From assembly GCA_016720905.1 (NCBI GenBank), contig JADKJT010000037.1, positions 1 to 64,000 on the forward strand: a DNA stretch of 64,000 nucleotides, read 5' to 3'. Position numbers and translations under genes: made by a program. Under the pieces are notes generated by a model that saw only the letters and a program-made list of their open reading frames with translations, was not told where the DNA came from and did no database searches. Positions within the stretch are counted from its first letter, which is position 1. Each line of letters opens with the position of its first letter. Positions 1 to 7,455 of this stretch are shown one piece after another. Source of the DNA: Gemmatimonadaceae bacterium (GTDB lineage: Bacteria; Gemmatimonadota; Gemmatimonadetes; Gemmatimonadales; Gemmatimonadaceae).

Positions 1-192
1 GGCCACGTGGTGCTCGACCAGCTGCGCACCGTCGACCGGGAGCGCCTGGTCAAGCGACTCGGCGCGCTGACGGCCCCGACGCTCGGCAAAGCCCTCCCGA
101 GGGTGCTCGGCAGATGTTCGCGCGTGACGGCGCGATACGGCGCTTGCTGCCGATGGCCGCGGGTGCGGATGGGTTGGGCGGGGTCGCCGTGA
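1..192 (+). CDS. 3' end of a MazF/PemK-like mRNA interferase toxin (partial)
   Basis: The reading frame is open from the window edge. Its first 35 or so residues, including VVLDQLRTVDRERLVKRLG, match the C-terminal part of MazF/PemK endoribonucleases (V-D-Q-R-x-D-x-R-L-x-R-L-G), toxins that cut mRNA. After about position 110 the frame stops looking like the family and runs on through the attC to a stop at 190-192. A MazF-like ending (L-G-x-M-F-A) appears if one base is added near 111, so the gene may carry a small frameshift. It precedes an attC and would be the cargo of a cassette whose 5' part and antitoxin lie left of the window. The family call rests on a short tail. Confidence 0.55.
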   Translation, partial: GHVVLDQLRTVDRERLVKRLGALTAPTLGKALPRVLGRCSRVTARYGACCRWPRVRMGWAGSP

Positions 193-266
193 TGACCTCG
201 GTTGGTTGCGGCGACCCCGCCCAACCCTTTTTATATGAGCGTCCACAGCAGAAGCACACGTTATAC
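134..266 (+). other. attC site 1 (integron recombination site, long type)
   Basis: The right core is GTTATAC (260-266), preceded by the CAGCAGAAGCACAC segment seen in the other long attC sites. The left side shows CTTGCTGCCGA, but the expected RYYYAAC core is degenerate (GATACGG, 134-140). A perfect 19-bp inverted repeat (about 172-190 against 209-227) forms the extrahelical stem. The weak left core suggests reduced recombination activity. Confidence 0.75.
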
Positions 267-280
267 CGACGGAGCCAGCC

Positions 281-697
281 ATGAGTAACGCGCGCACCGC
301 ACGCGAATGGGTCGGACGCCTCAGCGGCCTTGTCGGCGTGCTCTTCGGAATAGCCTCGATTGCCGCTGGCGCCAGTGTGCTCGCAGGTCGCGACCCCGGG
401 TACCTGACCTTCCGCCCGCTTCTTTGGTTCAACGTAGCCATGGGGCTTGCCTACATCGTCGTTGGCATCCTCGCGTGGCGTCGAGCGGCCAAAGCGTGGA
501 AAGCCGCCGGTCTCATCGCGGGCCTCAACGTCCTTGTACTCGTCGTCATCTTTGTGCTATCTCGGTCCGGTGGGCACGTTGCCGTCGACAGCGTGCGCGC
601 AATGCTACTGCGAAGTGCGGTTTGGGTACTACTGACTGCCGGCGTAGCTTGGAGCGGCCGCGCCGCTGACGGCCGCGAGTCGCGCGCGAACGAGTAG
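281..697 (+). CDS. Small integral membrane protein, unknown function
   Basis: The 138-residue protein has four hydrophobic segments (roughly 14-35, 48-66, 73-92, 107-124) with a charged C-terminus, so it should sit in the cytoplasmic membrane. I recognise no family. The ATG at 281 lies 15 bp after the attC core and has a GGAG-like element about 8 bp upstream, which fits the first gene of a cassette. It could be independent cargo or the first gene of the nitrite-reductase block that follows 60 bp later. Confidence 0.65.
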   Translation: MSNARTAREWVGRLSGLVGVLFGIASIAAGASVLAGRDPGYLTFRPLLWFNVAMGLAYIVVGILAWRRAAKAWKAAGLIAGLNVLVLVVIFVLSRSGGHVAVDSVRAMLLRSAVWVLLTAGVAWSGRAADGRESRANE

Positions 698-757
698 TAT
701 TCGGGTAGGTCGACGCGCCGTCATCACTGCGCCGCCCGTCCCTCCCCCGGAGATTGT

Positions 758-1147
758 ATGACTGAAGAGGATCGCCTGCGCGCGCACCCGCACGAGCGCT
801 TGGCTGGCAACGCGCAGCACATCGACTTGTCGGCTGCGGCCGCGAAATTACGCGCCGAACCGCACGCGGCCAAGAATGGACATCGTCAGGTCGCGCTCGC
901 GCGCCATGGCGCACTCGCCCAGCTGCTGTTTGTGTTCGAGCCGGACGGTGAGCTCAAGGCGCACCGCACCGACGGCGAAGTCACCATTCACGTGCTTTCT
1001 GGGGAGCTCGTGGTGACACTGGAGGATGGTCCGCGGGTTCTCCACGGTGGGCAACTCCTTTGTCTCGCAGGGAATGTCACGCACTCCGTGCGCGCGACGA
1101 CGGCGAGCGAGATGCTCCTGACAATCTGTCACCGTGCTCGCGCGTAG
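758..1147 (+). CDS. Cupin-fold protein, nirK neighbour
   Basis: The 129-residue protein has one cupin barrel. Motif 1 is the H-x-T-D-G-E-V-T-I-H-V-L-S-G-E region (about 69-84), and motif 2 is G-G-Q-L-L-C-L-A-G-N-V-T-H-S-V (about 97-111). Cupins with this pattern commonly bind a metal through His and Glu side chains. GGAG lies about 8 bp before the ATG. Small cupins are often found beside nitrite reductase and nitrosative-stress genes, so a sensor or protective role here is plausible, but that is inferred from position. No transmembrane or export signal is visible. Confidence 0.75.
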   Translation: MTEEDRLRAHPHERLAGNAQHIDLSAAAAKLRAEPHAAKNGHRQVALARHGALAQLLFVFEPDGELKAHRTDGEVTIHVLSGELVVTLEDGPRVLHGGQLLCLAGNVTHSVRATTASEMLLTICHRARA

Positions 1148-1192
1148 CGTGGCAACAACCTTGACGCCGCCGAGCGCGAGCGGAGCGCCGTA

Positions 1193-1630
1193 GTGAACCC
1201 GCTGGTCCGACGCTATCTCAAGACGGCCATCGCCTTCCTGCTGATCGGTCTGGCGCTCGGCTTCTGGATGCTCCTCGGCCGCGAGTTCGGCGTGCCAGTC
1301 GCTTGGCGACTGCGCAGCGCGCACACGCACGCGTTGCTGGTCGGGTTCGTGCTGATGATGATTGCCGGCGTTGCGCTGTGGATGTTTCCGCGGCCTCGCG
1401 TCGGCGAAGCCAAGCATCAACCGCTGCTCGCGGAGATCGCGTGGTGGGGAATCGCCGGAGGCACGGGAGTGCGCGTCGTGCTTGAGTCGTGGCCAGGGAC
1501 GCAGCAAGACTTGGCATGGCGCGCGGCCATCGTCGTGGCGGCGGCGCTGCAGGTTGCCGGACTCGGGCTGTTCTTCGTGGCGCTGTGGCCGCGGATCCGG
1601 AGTTCCGGCGCGAGCGCCGAGGCTCGCTAG
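1193..1630 (+). CDS. Membrane protein resembling part of haem-copper oxidase subunit I
   Basis: The 145-residue protein has four predicted membrane helices. Residues 43-68 contain an H-T-H (His44, His46) followed by L-L-V-G-F-x-L-M-M-I-x-G-V-A-L-W-M-F-P-R. This resembles a helix with a haem-ligand histidine in cbb3/NorB-type subunit I. It is far shorter than a catalytic subunit (over 450 residues), so it cannot be a full oxidase. The proposed start is GTG at 1193. It sits just downstream of the convergently oriented nirK, which suggests a role in nitrite or NO metabolism such as haem or quinol interaction; this is inference. Confidence 0.65.
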   Translation: MNPLVRRYLKTAIAFLLIGLALGFWMLLGREFGVPVAWRLRSAHTHALLVGFVLMMIAGVALWMFPRPRVGEAKHQPLLAEIAWWGIAGGTGVRVVLESWPGTQQDLAWRAAIVVAAALQVAGLGLFFVALWPRIRSSGASAEAR

Positions 1631-1690
1631 GCGGTGGCGGCATGGCGCACCGCGCGACACACGCGCGGCAGCGCCAGCCCCACTTTCTAA

Positions 1691-3136
1691 CTAGTGAGCA
1701 TCCATGTTCACGCGTCGCCCGCCTGCCGCACGTACGGTCTTGACTTGGTCTGGCGTGACACGCGTGCCGTTGTTGCCCCATTGGCTGTAGACGTACGTCA
1801 GGACGTTGGCGACGTCTTCGTCAGCGAGCGACAGCGCTGGCATCAGGCTGTTGTACTGCACGCCATTCACCGTCACGGGGCCCGAGAGGCCGTGCAGCAC
1901 CACGCCGATGGCGCGCGTCACGTCAGCGTTCAGATAGTCTGATCCGGCGAGCGGTGGGAACGCCCCAGCCAGCCCGTTACCGGCTGGTTGATGGCAGGCG
2001 GCGCAATTTTGCGCGTAAACGCGCTCGCCCATGGTGATCTGTTCCGCCCGATTCCGCGCCGTGGCTGGCGCTGGCGCGTCACTCGTCGGCATCCGTTGCA
2101 TCGCACCGCCCTCGGGCTGGTAGATGCCCTCGTACTGCCGGCCGGAGTAGACGCCGCTGTCCGGCGCACCGCCCACCGTCAGCATACCGATGGCGCCCTT
2201 GTTGAAGGCACGGAAGATGGAGTGGTCCACGAGGATGTAGTTACCCGTGGTCTCGAGCTTGAACTCGACGATGGCTGCTCCGCCCGCGGGAATCAGCGTG
2301 GTCTGCACATTCTCGTTGATGCTCTTCGTGCCGCCTTCCGTGTACACGCGGTCGAAGATCTCGCCGATGACGTGGAAGCTCGAGACGAGGTTTGGCCCAC
2401 CATTCCCCACGAACAGTCGCACGGTCTCACCCACTTCAGCTGTGAGCGCCTTCTCACCCATCAGGGCGCCGGCCGAGCCATTGAACACGACGTAGGCAGG
2501 ATCCTCGTCGATGGCACGTTGCATATCGAAGGGTTGGTGGCCCGCAACGCCGAAGTTCCCGCGCGTGTAGAACTCGCCCTGCTGCACGTAGTACTCGCGA
2601 TCAACCGCCGGGAGACCGCCCTTGGGCTCTACGAGGATGAGCCCGTACATACCGTTCGCAATGTGCATCCCCACCGGCGACGTTGCGCAGTGGTAGACGT
2701 ACAATCCGGGATTCAGCGCCTCGAAGGTGAACGTCGCCGTCTGACCAGGAGTCACCAGCGATGCCGATGCACCACCACCGGGCCCAGTTACCGCGTGCAG
2801 GTCAATGTTGTGCGGATTCTTGCTGGATGGATGATTGGCAAGATGGAACTCCACAACGTCGCCCTGCCGCACACGAATGAAGGATCCGGGTACTGTGCCA
2901 CCGAAAGTCCAGAACGTGTAGTCCACTCCGTCGGCGAGCCGAGACGTCTGCTCGTGTGCCCCGAGATTGACGATGACCTTCGTGGGATGCTTGCGCGTAA
3001 TCGGCGGCGGCACTTCGGGCGGCGACGTGAGCACCGCCGTCTCCTCTCCACGGAGTCGCTCGCCGCCGCAGGCTGCGACCAAGGTGAGAATGGTCAGAGC
3101 TAGGAGCCGGAGAGCTTGGGCAGGAGCATTGTGCAT
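1691..3136 (-). CDS. nirK: Copper-containing nitrite reductase with C-terminal cytochrome c domain
   Basis: This 481-residue lipoprotein (lipobox cysteine about residue 23) should reduce nitrite to nitric oxide outside the cytoplasmic membrane. Two cupredoxin domains carry the expected copper ligands. Type 1 copper is bound by His109, Cys150, His158 and Met163. Type 2 copper is bound by His114, His149 and His255, with the catalytic Asp112 in H-N-I-D-L-H. A class I cytochrome c domain follows with the haem motif CAACH (378-382) and a distal Met candidate near 415, so the electron donor is fused on. The gene faces the preceding + strand genes and lies between two attC sites, an unusual place for a core denitrification enzyme. 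I saw no clear FNR/NNR box upstream. Confidence 0.93.
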   Translation of the reverse strand: MHNAPAQALRLLALTILTLVAACGGERLRGEETAVLTSPPEVPPPITRKHPTKVIVNLGAHEQTSRLADGVDYTFWTFGGTVPGSFIRVRQGDVVEFHLANHPSSKNPHNIDLHAVTGPGGGASASLVTPGQTATFTFEALNPGLYVYHCATSPVGMHIANGMYGLILVEPKGGLPAVDREYYVQQGEFYTRGNFGVAGHQPFDMQRAIDEDPAYVVFNGSAGALMGEKALTAEVGETVRLFVGNGGPNLVSSFHVIGEIFDRVYTEGGTKSINENVQTTLIPAGGAAIVEFKLETTGNYILVDHSIFRAFNKGAIGMLTVGGAPDSGVYSGRQYEGIYQPEGGAMQRMPTSDAPAPATARNRAEQITMGERVYAQNCAACHQPAGNGLAGAFPPLAGSDYLNADVTRAIGVVLHGLSGPVTVNGVQYNSLMPALSLADEDVANVLTYVYSQWGNNGTRVTPDQVKTVRAAGGRRVNMDAH

Positions 3137-3562
3137 CGAGAACCTCGAAGCAATAGGGTGGGGGGATGAGGGAATCTACAGGAGTTTGCACTTCACGCGG
3201 GGGAACCGGAAAATGCCTGTTCCGAGGATGAAGACATCACCACACGGCCCGATCCCATGCTCCGCGTCGAGTCAGCGGACTAGATACTCGGCGCGGCTTC
3301 GTTGACACCTCCTCCTCGAGAGAGCCAAGGGGGCGCTGCCGAACGGCCTGCGCAATGATTCCAAACATTCTTGCGATCGCACGCTCGCCCCGGTAAGCCC
3401 GACCCGCCCCGGCGCTACCTGTCTATGCGCTCATGCTGCCGAAGTGGTGAAAGGGCGCGCAGGGTGGGTCCCTGCGCTGGGCTGCGCTGACCGAGACGAG
3501 ATGACGTACCGTCCCTTTCAGGCACGGTCAGTCTGTTTTGCTTCACAATTTGAGTGCGAGCG
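3137..3562 (-). other. Leader region of nirK, about 425 bp without a gene
   Basis: The stretch between the nirK start and the next attC shows no convincing gene on either strand. On the minus strand GAGG lies about 9 bp before the nirK ATG. The rest would hold the nirK promoter, but I found no TTGAT-N4-ATCAA FNR-type box. An inverted pair of GACCGTGCCTGAAAGG-like and GTACCG segments around 3505-3530 is too weak to call. Confidence 0.4.
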
Positions 3563-3697
3563 GTATAACGAAGCTTGCTGCCGACAAACGCAGGTGCGGT
3601 AGCGGTTGTGGGGCCGCTGCTCCACTTTATGGAAGGAATCTAGCGGCCCCGCAACCGAATTTTATGGGAGCGCTTGCAGCAGAAGCACACGTTAGAG
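3563..3697 (+). other. attC site 2 (long type)
   Basis: Left core GTATAAC (3563-3569) is followed by the shared GCTTGCTGCCGAC segment. The right core GTTAGAG (3691-3697) is preceded by TGCAGCAGAAGCACAC. Between them a 17-bp imperfect inverted repeat (GCGGTTG.GGGGCCGCT against AGCGGCCCCGCAACCG) supplies the hairpin. The site is 135 nt long. Confidence 0.85.
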
Positions 3698-3733
3698 CGA
3701 CTGCACCGTGACATCGGTGGCGCATCCAGGGTA

Positions 3734-4211
3734 ATGCGCTTGATGATCTGCTTAGCGTTCTGGAGACGCCTCCTGAGCCCGTTGGGCGCAATCTGCCTGC
3801 TGGCGCTCGGCTGCACGGACCCGTTGGCTCCGTCGAGCGCTGCGGGCACCTACGTGCTCGTGCGGTATGACGGTGCGGCGATGCCGGCGACGGTGCCGCT
3901 CTCGGGGCCGCCATCATTCTTCACCGTCATCGCGGATACGTTAGTCCTCGACCGCGCGGGCCGCGGCAGCAAGGTGACCGTCTTCGAGGCCGAACACATC
4001 CCTGGAGTCATCGAGCGCGAGTCGCGCAGCCGGTCGATCTTGGTCGCCGAGCGTTCGGGGCAGCTGTACGTCGCCTTCTGGCCCTATCTCTTCTGCGAGG
4101 GCCCGGATTGCCGCCCGATTCCAGCCACCTGCTCACGCCAGTCGGCAGGAGGCTGTTCCTCAGCTCGGGAATCAGGTCATGGAATACGAGGCATTGGCCC
4201 CGGCGCTCTAA
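3734..4211 (+). pseudogene. Cassette lipoprotein gene, probably frameshifted
   Basis: From the ATG at 3734 the frame gives a lipoprotein signal (I-C-L-L-A-L-G-C) and about 120 residues of plausible beta-rich protein containing paired cysteines near C-E-G-P-D-C. After about 4115 that frame degrades and reads straight through the following attC to 4309. A +1 frame instead reads through G-N-Q-V-M-E-Y-E-A-L-A-P-A-L and stops at TAA 4209-4211, inside the attC left core as in other cassettes. The segment just before it looks best in the third frame. So at least one and probably two indels lie near 4115-4170. Unknown function. Confidence 0.6.
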
Positions 4212-4339
4212 CGACGCTTGGTGCCGACGGCCGCGTTAACGAAGCAGGTGAGCGGCCGCGCTCTATCGTACCTTTCGGTACGGCGCGGCCGCTCACCTGC
4301 ATTTTATGAAAGCGTCCGCAGCACAAGCCCACGTTAGTC
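4206..4339 (+). other. attC site 3 (long type, strong cruciform)
   Basis: Left core CTCTAAC (4206-4212), right core GTTAGTC (4333-4339). A 17-bp perfect stem (CAGGTGAGCGGCCGCGC and its complement) encloses a second small hairpin (GTACC TTTC GGTAC). The preceding reading frame ends inside the left core. Confidence 0.85.
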
Positions 4340-4355
4340 AGACAGCCACGCATAC

Positions 4356-4886
4356 GTGATTCGGCCAATCTTTCTCCTTAGCATCGCGCTGTTGTCCGCG
4401 GCCCCTGAGGCGTGGACGCAGTCGTCGCTCGATCTCGTGCGTGTGTCGGAATTCGTTAGCGCGGAGTACACCGGCGAGCTACCCGGTTCGACGCAGCTCT
4501 CTGGCTGGGTGGTCGAGAGCGTCGGCGCCTGGCGGTATGCTCTCAGCTGGGTCCGCACCCCCCGGGCGACCGCCCGCTCTTCAAGCGTATGCTTCAGCGC
4601 GATTCTGCCGGCCGTCCCATCGTGGCGGGGTAATCGCAGCGTTTGTTCCTCGGCGTCACCGAAGGCGCACGCCGCCTTTCTCAGCCCAGGCTATGTGGGG
4701 TGAGTGGGCGCTCCGATCTGAACGTCGTGGCGGTCGTCCGGCGACCGACACAGGTGGTACACCGACGTGCGGCGTGCCTGGCGTCTGGATCCGGCCACGG
4801 CCACAGCCATTCCAGTCCCTGCAGAGAAGGTCCGCTGCGCCAACGAGGGATGGGGAGTACAGAGTTCCGCGTCCGCTGCTGACTAA
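4356..4886 (+). pseudogene. Secreted cassette protein gene broken by frameshifts
   Basis: A GTG at 4356, 17 bp after the attC core, begins a protein with a signal peptide (I-F-L-L-S-I-A-L-L-S-A-A) and natural-looking sequence up to about 4550. Coding character then moves to another frame (G-D-R-P-L-F-K-R-M-L-Q-R-D-S-A-G), which meets a TAA near 4630, continues past it, and returns to the first frame near 4728 (S-G-D-R-H-R-W-Y-T-D-V-R-R-A-W-R-L-D). It stops at TAA 4884-4886 within the next attC left core. At least two indels and an in-frame stop show that the gene is dead. Family unknown. Confidence 0.6.
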
Positions 4887-5011
4887 CGACGCTTGGTGTC
4901 TGACGGCCGCGTTAACGAAGCAGGCGAGCGGCCGCGCTCTATCGTACCTTGAGGTACGGCGCGGCCGCTCACCTGCATTTTATGGAAGCGTCCGCAGCAC
5001 AAGCCCACGTT
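4881..5011 (+). other. attC site 4 (long type), interrupted at its right core by an IS
   Basis: Left core GACTAAC (4881-4887), with the same 17-bp stem as attC 3, to which it is almost identical. The right core begins GTT at 5009, where the insertion sequence starts directly (GTT then GAGG from the IS end). The displaced remainder, CGTTATGG, lies beyond the IS at 6796. Because the IS end supplies GAGG, the hybrid core GTTGAGG may still be usable. Confidence 0.85.
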
Positions 5012-6795
5012 GAGGCTGTAGGATAAGCCTTTTCGCGCCGCTCCTGCGCGTTCAAATCGATCTCGCCGCGTGGAAGTGCAGGTCGTGTATTCGTCCTGCG
5101 GTTTTTGGGTGACTTGTGCGCGAATACGCGCATCCAGTGATCGCTTTCTACGCCGCGTAGCCCGCGTGGGCGAGCTTTTCAATGTTGTGCACCAGGCAAA
5201 ACAGTTTCCATTGGCCATCCACTTTCGCGCGCCCGCGCAGCGTGAAGCGATCGAGGCGCTTGTTGTGTCGCAGATTCGCAAACACCGGCTCGACCGTCGC
5301 AAAACGTCGGCCATATTGTTCGCGCCCGCTCGGGGTATCGATGCGCGCTTTCATCCGCGCGGTGTGCGTTGCGCCGTCGGCATCCACACGACCGCGAAAG
5401 AAGGCGACGTTGCGCACCGGCGTAGTGTGCGGCGTGCGGAGACACTGCGCCCGCAACGCACACGGGAGGCAATCGTGCGGCGCGCCTTGAAAGTGTTCCC
5501 CGACGAAGCCATTCGTGACATTGCTGCGTCCTCGGCGGCGGAGCGATTTGCCCGCCGGACAGATACAGGTGCGCGCGTCAGCATCGTACCGGAAATCCGT
5601 CGGTGTGAAGACCGGATGCGCGGTGACCGTCGGTTTCGATTTGTCGTGCAGTGGATTGGGCAGCACCGTGTATCGGTCTTGCGTCGCGAAGCGCTCGTCA
5701 CGACGACGCATCTCGTTGTCCGCGATCAAGGTCGGCACGCTGCATCGCCGCGAGTTGCTGGAGATTCGCTTCGCTGTGGTATCCCGCGTCGGCGGTAATG
5801 AGCGTGTCGTTGGTACGCATCGCCTCCACGGCGGCGACGACGGGCAGGAGCAGTTCTTGCTCGGAGCCCGTGCCGTGCGCCTGCGCGTCCACGATGATCT
5901 GATGCGCCGCATCGACCGCCGCGACGCCCGTGTAGCCCTGCAGGACGCCTTTGCTCGTCGCCATCTTCGCGCTCTCGTTGTCGGTGCGATTGCTCTTGCG
6001 GATCGCCCCCTTCGCGCCGCGCCGCTCGTCCGGATTGCGTGCGAGCCACGTGCGAATCTGCGCCGCATCGTGTTCCAACTTCTCGATCCGTTTGGTGGCT
6101 TTCGTGTCCGGATCCGGCTCGGTGGGCGCCGTGTCGGCGGCCCGATGGCGCGTGAGCATCGTCGTGGCGGCCGCCTCGAGCTTCTCCGCCTGGCGTTCGA
6201 AATCGGCCCGCGTCCCACTGCGATGTTTCGAGGCATTGCTCGGCAGCTTCACCCCATCAATCGCAAACATCTCGCGGCCGATCAGCCCCTGCGCATCGCA
6301 CACCGTCAGGATCGCCGCGAACACGGGGGCGATGTCGCGCCCCAGCGTACTGACGAATTTCGCGATCGTGGTGAAGTGCGGCGCCCGATCGCCGCAGAGC
6401 GCGATGAACGTCACGTGCTCCTGGCACGCCCGTTCGATCTGTCGACTGCTCACGATCCCCTTGGAGTACGCGAACAGCACGACCTTGAGCAACAGCGCGG
6501 GCGGATACGCCGGCGCGCCGGTGGCATCGTTCTGAAAGCGGGCGTCGAAGTGCGACAGGTCGATTTCGTGGTCGAGCAGGTGATTTAACGCGTGCTCGAA
6601 CGTCCCGGGCAACAGCTGGCGAGACAGATCCACGGGGATCAACTTCGGCTGGGTATCGATGTACTTGTAACGGGCCATGGCGCAGACTCTCGACAGCGAG
6701 GCGAAACGACACCACATTCGATGCACGACAAACCCGTCGCGAGGCATCAAGTTCCGTTTCCACATTGGTTCGAATCGGGACTTATCCTACAGCTT
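5012..6795 (-). mobile_element. IS1182-family insertion sequence, copy 1 (transposase broken)
   Basis: The element is 1784 bp. Its terminal inverted repeats start GAGGCTGTAGGATAAG on the left and, read inward, AAGCTGTAGGATAAG on the right. A 4-bp duplication CGTT (5008-5011 and 6796-6799) flanks it. The insertion falls in the core of attC 4. A related copy lies at 7456-9249 in the same orientation. The two differ by many substitutions and a few indels, so neither is a very recent copy of the other. Confidence 0.85.
5148..6678 (-). pseudogene. IS1182-family transposase, frameshifted
   Basis: The frame starting at M-A-R-Y-K-Y-I-D (6678) encodes the N-terminal domain and first DDE aspartate (F-A-I-D-G-V-K-L). 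It also encodes T-A-D-A-G-Y-H-S-E before a one-base insertion at about 5738-5740 breaks it. Copy 2 reads GGCACCTGCAT where this copy has GGCACGCTGCAT. The remaining C-terminal third, including the cysteine-rich segment and the final DDE glutamate region (T-V-E-P-V-F-A-N-L-R-H), continues in another frame to 5148. No slippery heptamer suggests programmed frameshifting, so I read this as inactivation. Confidence 0.85.
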
Positions 6796-6853
6796 CGTTA
6801 TGGCCACGTGGGCAGGCATTGCGGTGAACGGACATTCCCGGCATCCTTGATCT

Positions 6854-7072
6854 ATGGTTGAACGGTCGCAGACCCTCGAATCCCTCACCGCCGAAGAGCG
6901 CATCGCGCTGATCGGCCGTCTCTGGGACAGTCTTGATCCGGCGGCCGCCGCGCCGCTCACGCCTTCCCTCGCCGCGGATCTCGACCGCCGCGAAACCGAA
7001 GCTGATGCCGATCCTGACGCGGGCATTCCGTGGGCCGCTCTCCGCGATGAGCTGCGGGCCCGGATTCGCTAA
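6854..7072 (+). CDS. Addiction-module antitoxin (TIGR02574-type)
   Basis: The 72-residue protein contains L-T-A-E-E-R-I-A-L-I-G-R-L-W-D-S-L near its start and W-x-x-L-R-x-E-L near the end. This is the layout of small antitoxins of the addiction-module component family that pair with RelE/ParE toxins. The toxin gene follows with no gap. Two genes fill the cassette between the displaced attC core at 6796 and the attC starting at 7367. Antitoxins of this kind normally bind the toxin and repress their own promoter; no clear operator was seen upstream. Confidence 0.85.
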   Translation: MVERSQTLESLTAEERIALIGRLWDSLDPAAAAPLTPSLAADLDRRETEADADPDAGIPWAALRDELRARIR

Positions 7073-7372
7073 GTGTCCGCCCTCCGCATCAGGGCGCAGG
7101 CCCGCGCCGAAATTGCGGAAGCGTTCGAATGGTATCTCGCCCGATCCCAAGACGCATCGGTGGACTTTCTGGAAGAGCTCGACGTCGCCATGAACAAGAT
7201 CGTGGAGGCACCTGAACACTTTCCCGTCGTACGCGGCCGACTACGTCGAGTGTTGCTGCACCGATTTCCGTACGCGGTCTATTTCAAGCTGTATCCCAAC
7301 AGTATCAGCGTTGTCGGCGTCATCCACGGTCATCGTCACCCCGCCACTTGGCTTCGTCGCGCCGGGCCATAA
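7073..7372 (+). CDS. RelE/ParE-family toxin
   Basis: The 99-residue protein starts at a GTG directly abutting the antitoxin stop. It has the RelE/ParE pattern: an early A-x-A-E-I-A-E-A-F-E-W-Y-x-x-R-S, then F-P-x-V-x-G-R-L-R-R-V-L-L-H-R-F-P-Y-A-V-Y-F, and a terminal V-I-H-G-H-R-H-P. Members either cleave ribosome-bound mRNA or inhibit gyrase; sequence alone does not settle which, though the Y-F-K...H-R-H ending is common in ParE-like proteins. The stop TAA (7370-7372) lies inside the following attC left core. Confidence 0.87.
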   Translation: MSALRIRAQARAEIAEAFEWYLARSQDASVDFLEELDVAMNKIVEAPEHFPVVRGRLRRVLLHRFPYAVYFKLYPNSISVVGVIHGHRHPATWLRRAGP

Positions 7373-7455
7373 CGACGCATTGCTGCCGACAGCGCTTTGC
7401 GGAATGCGCGCTGCGCGCACCATTTCATTGGGGCGCTGCAGCAGACCGCAACGTT
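7367..7455 (+). other. attC site 5 (short type), interrupted at its right core by an IS
   Basis: Left core CCATAAC (7367-7373). The middle contains GCGCTTTGCGGAATGCGCGC, then GGGGCGCTGCAGCAG. The right core GTT at 7453-7455 meets the second IS at the same base as in attC 4, and the displaced core continues at 9250. The toxin stop codon overlaps the left core. Confidence 0.88.

Noticed and set aside
5148..6236. Programmed -1 frameshift producing the copy 1 transposase
   Set aside because: The intact copy 2 encodes the protein in one frame and no slippery sequence lies at the break; a one-base insertion explains it.
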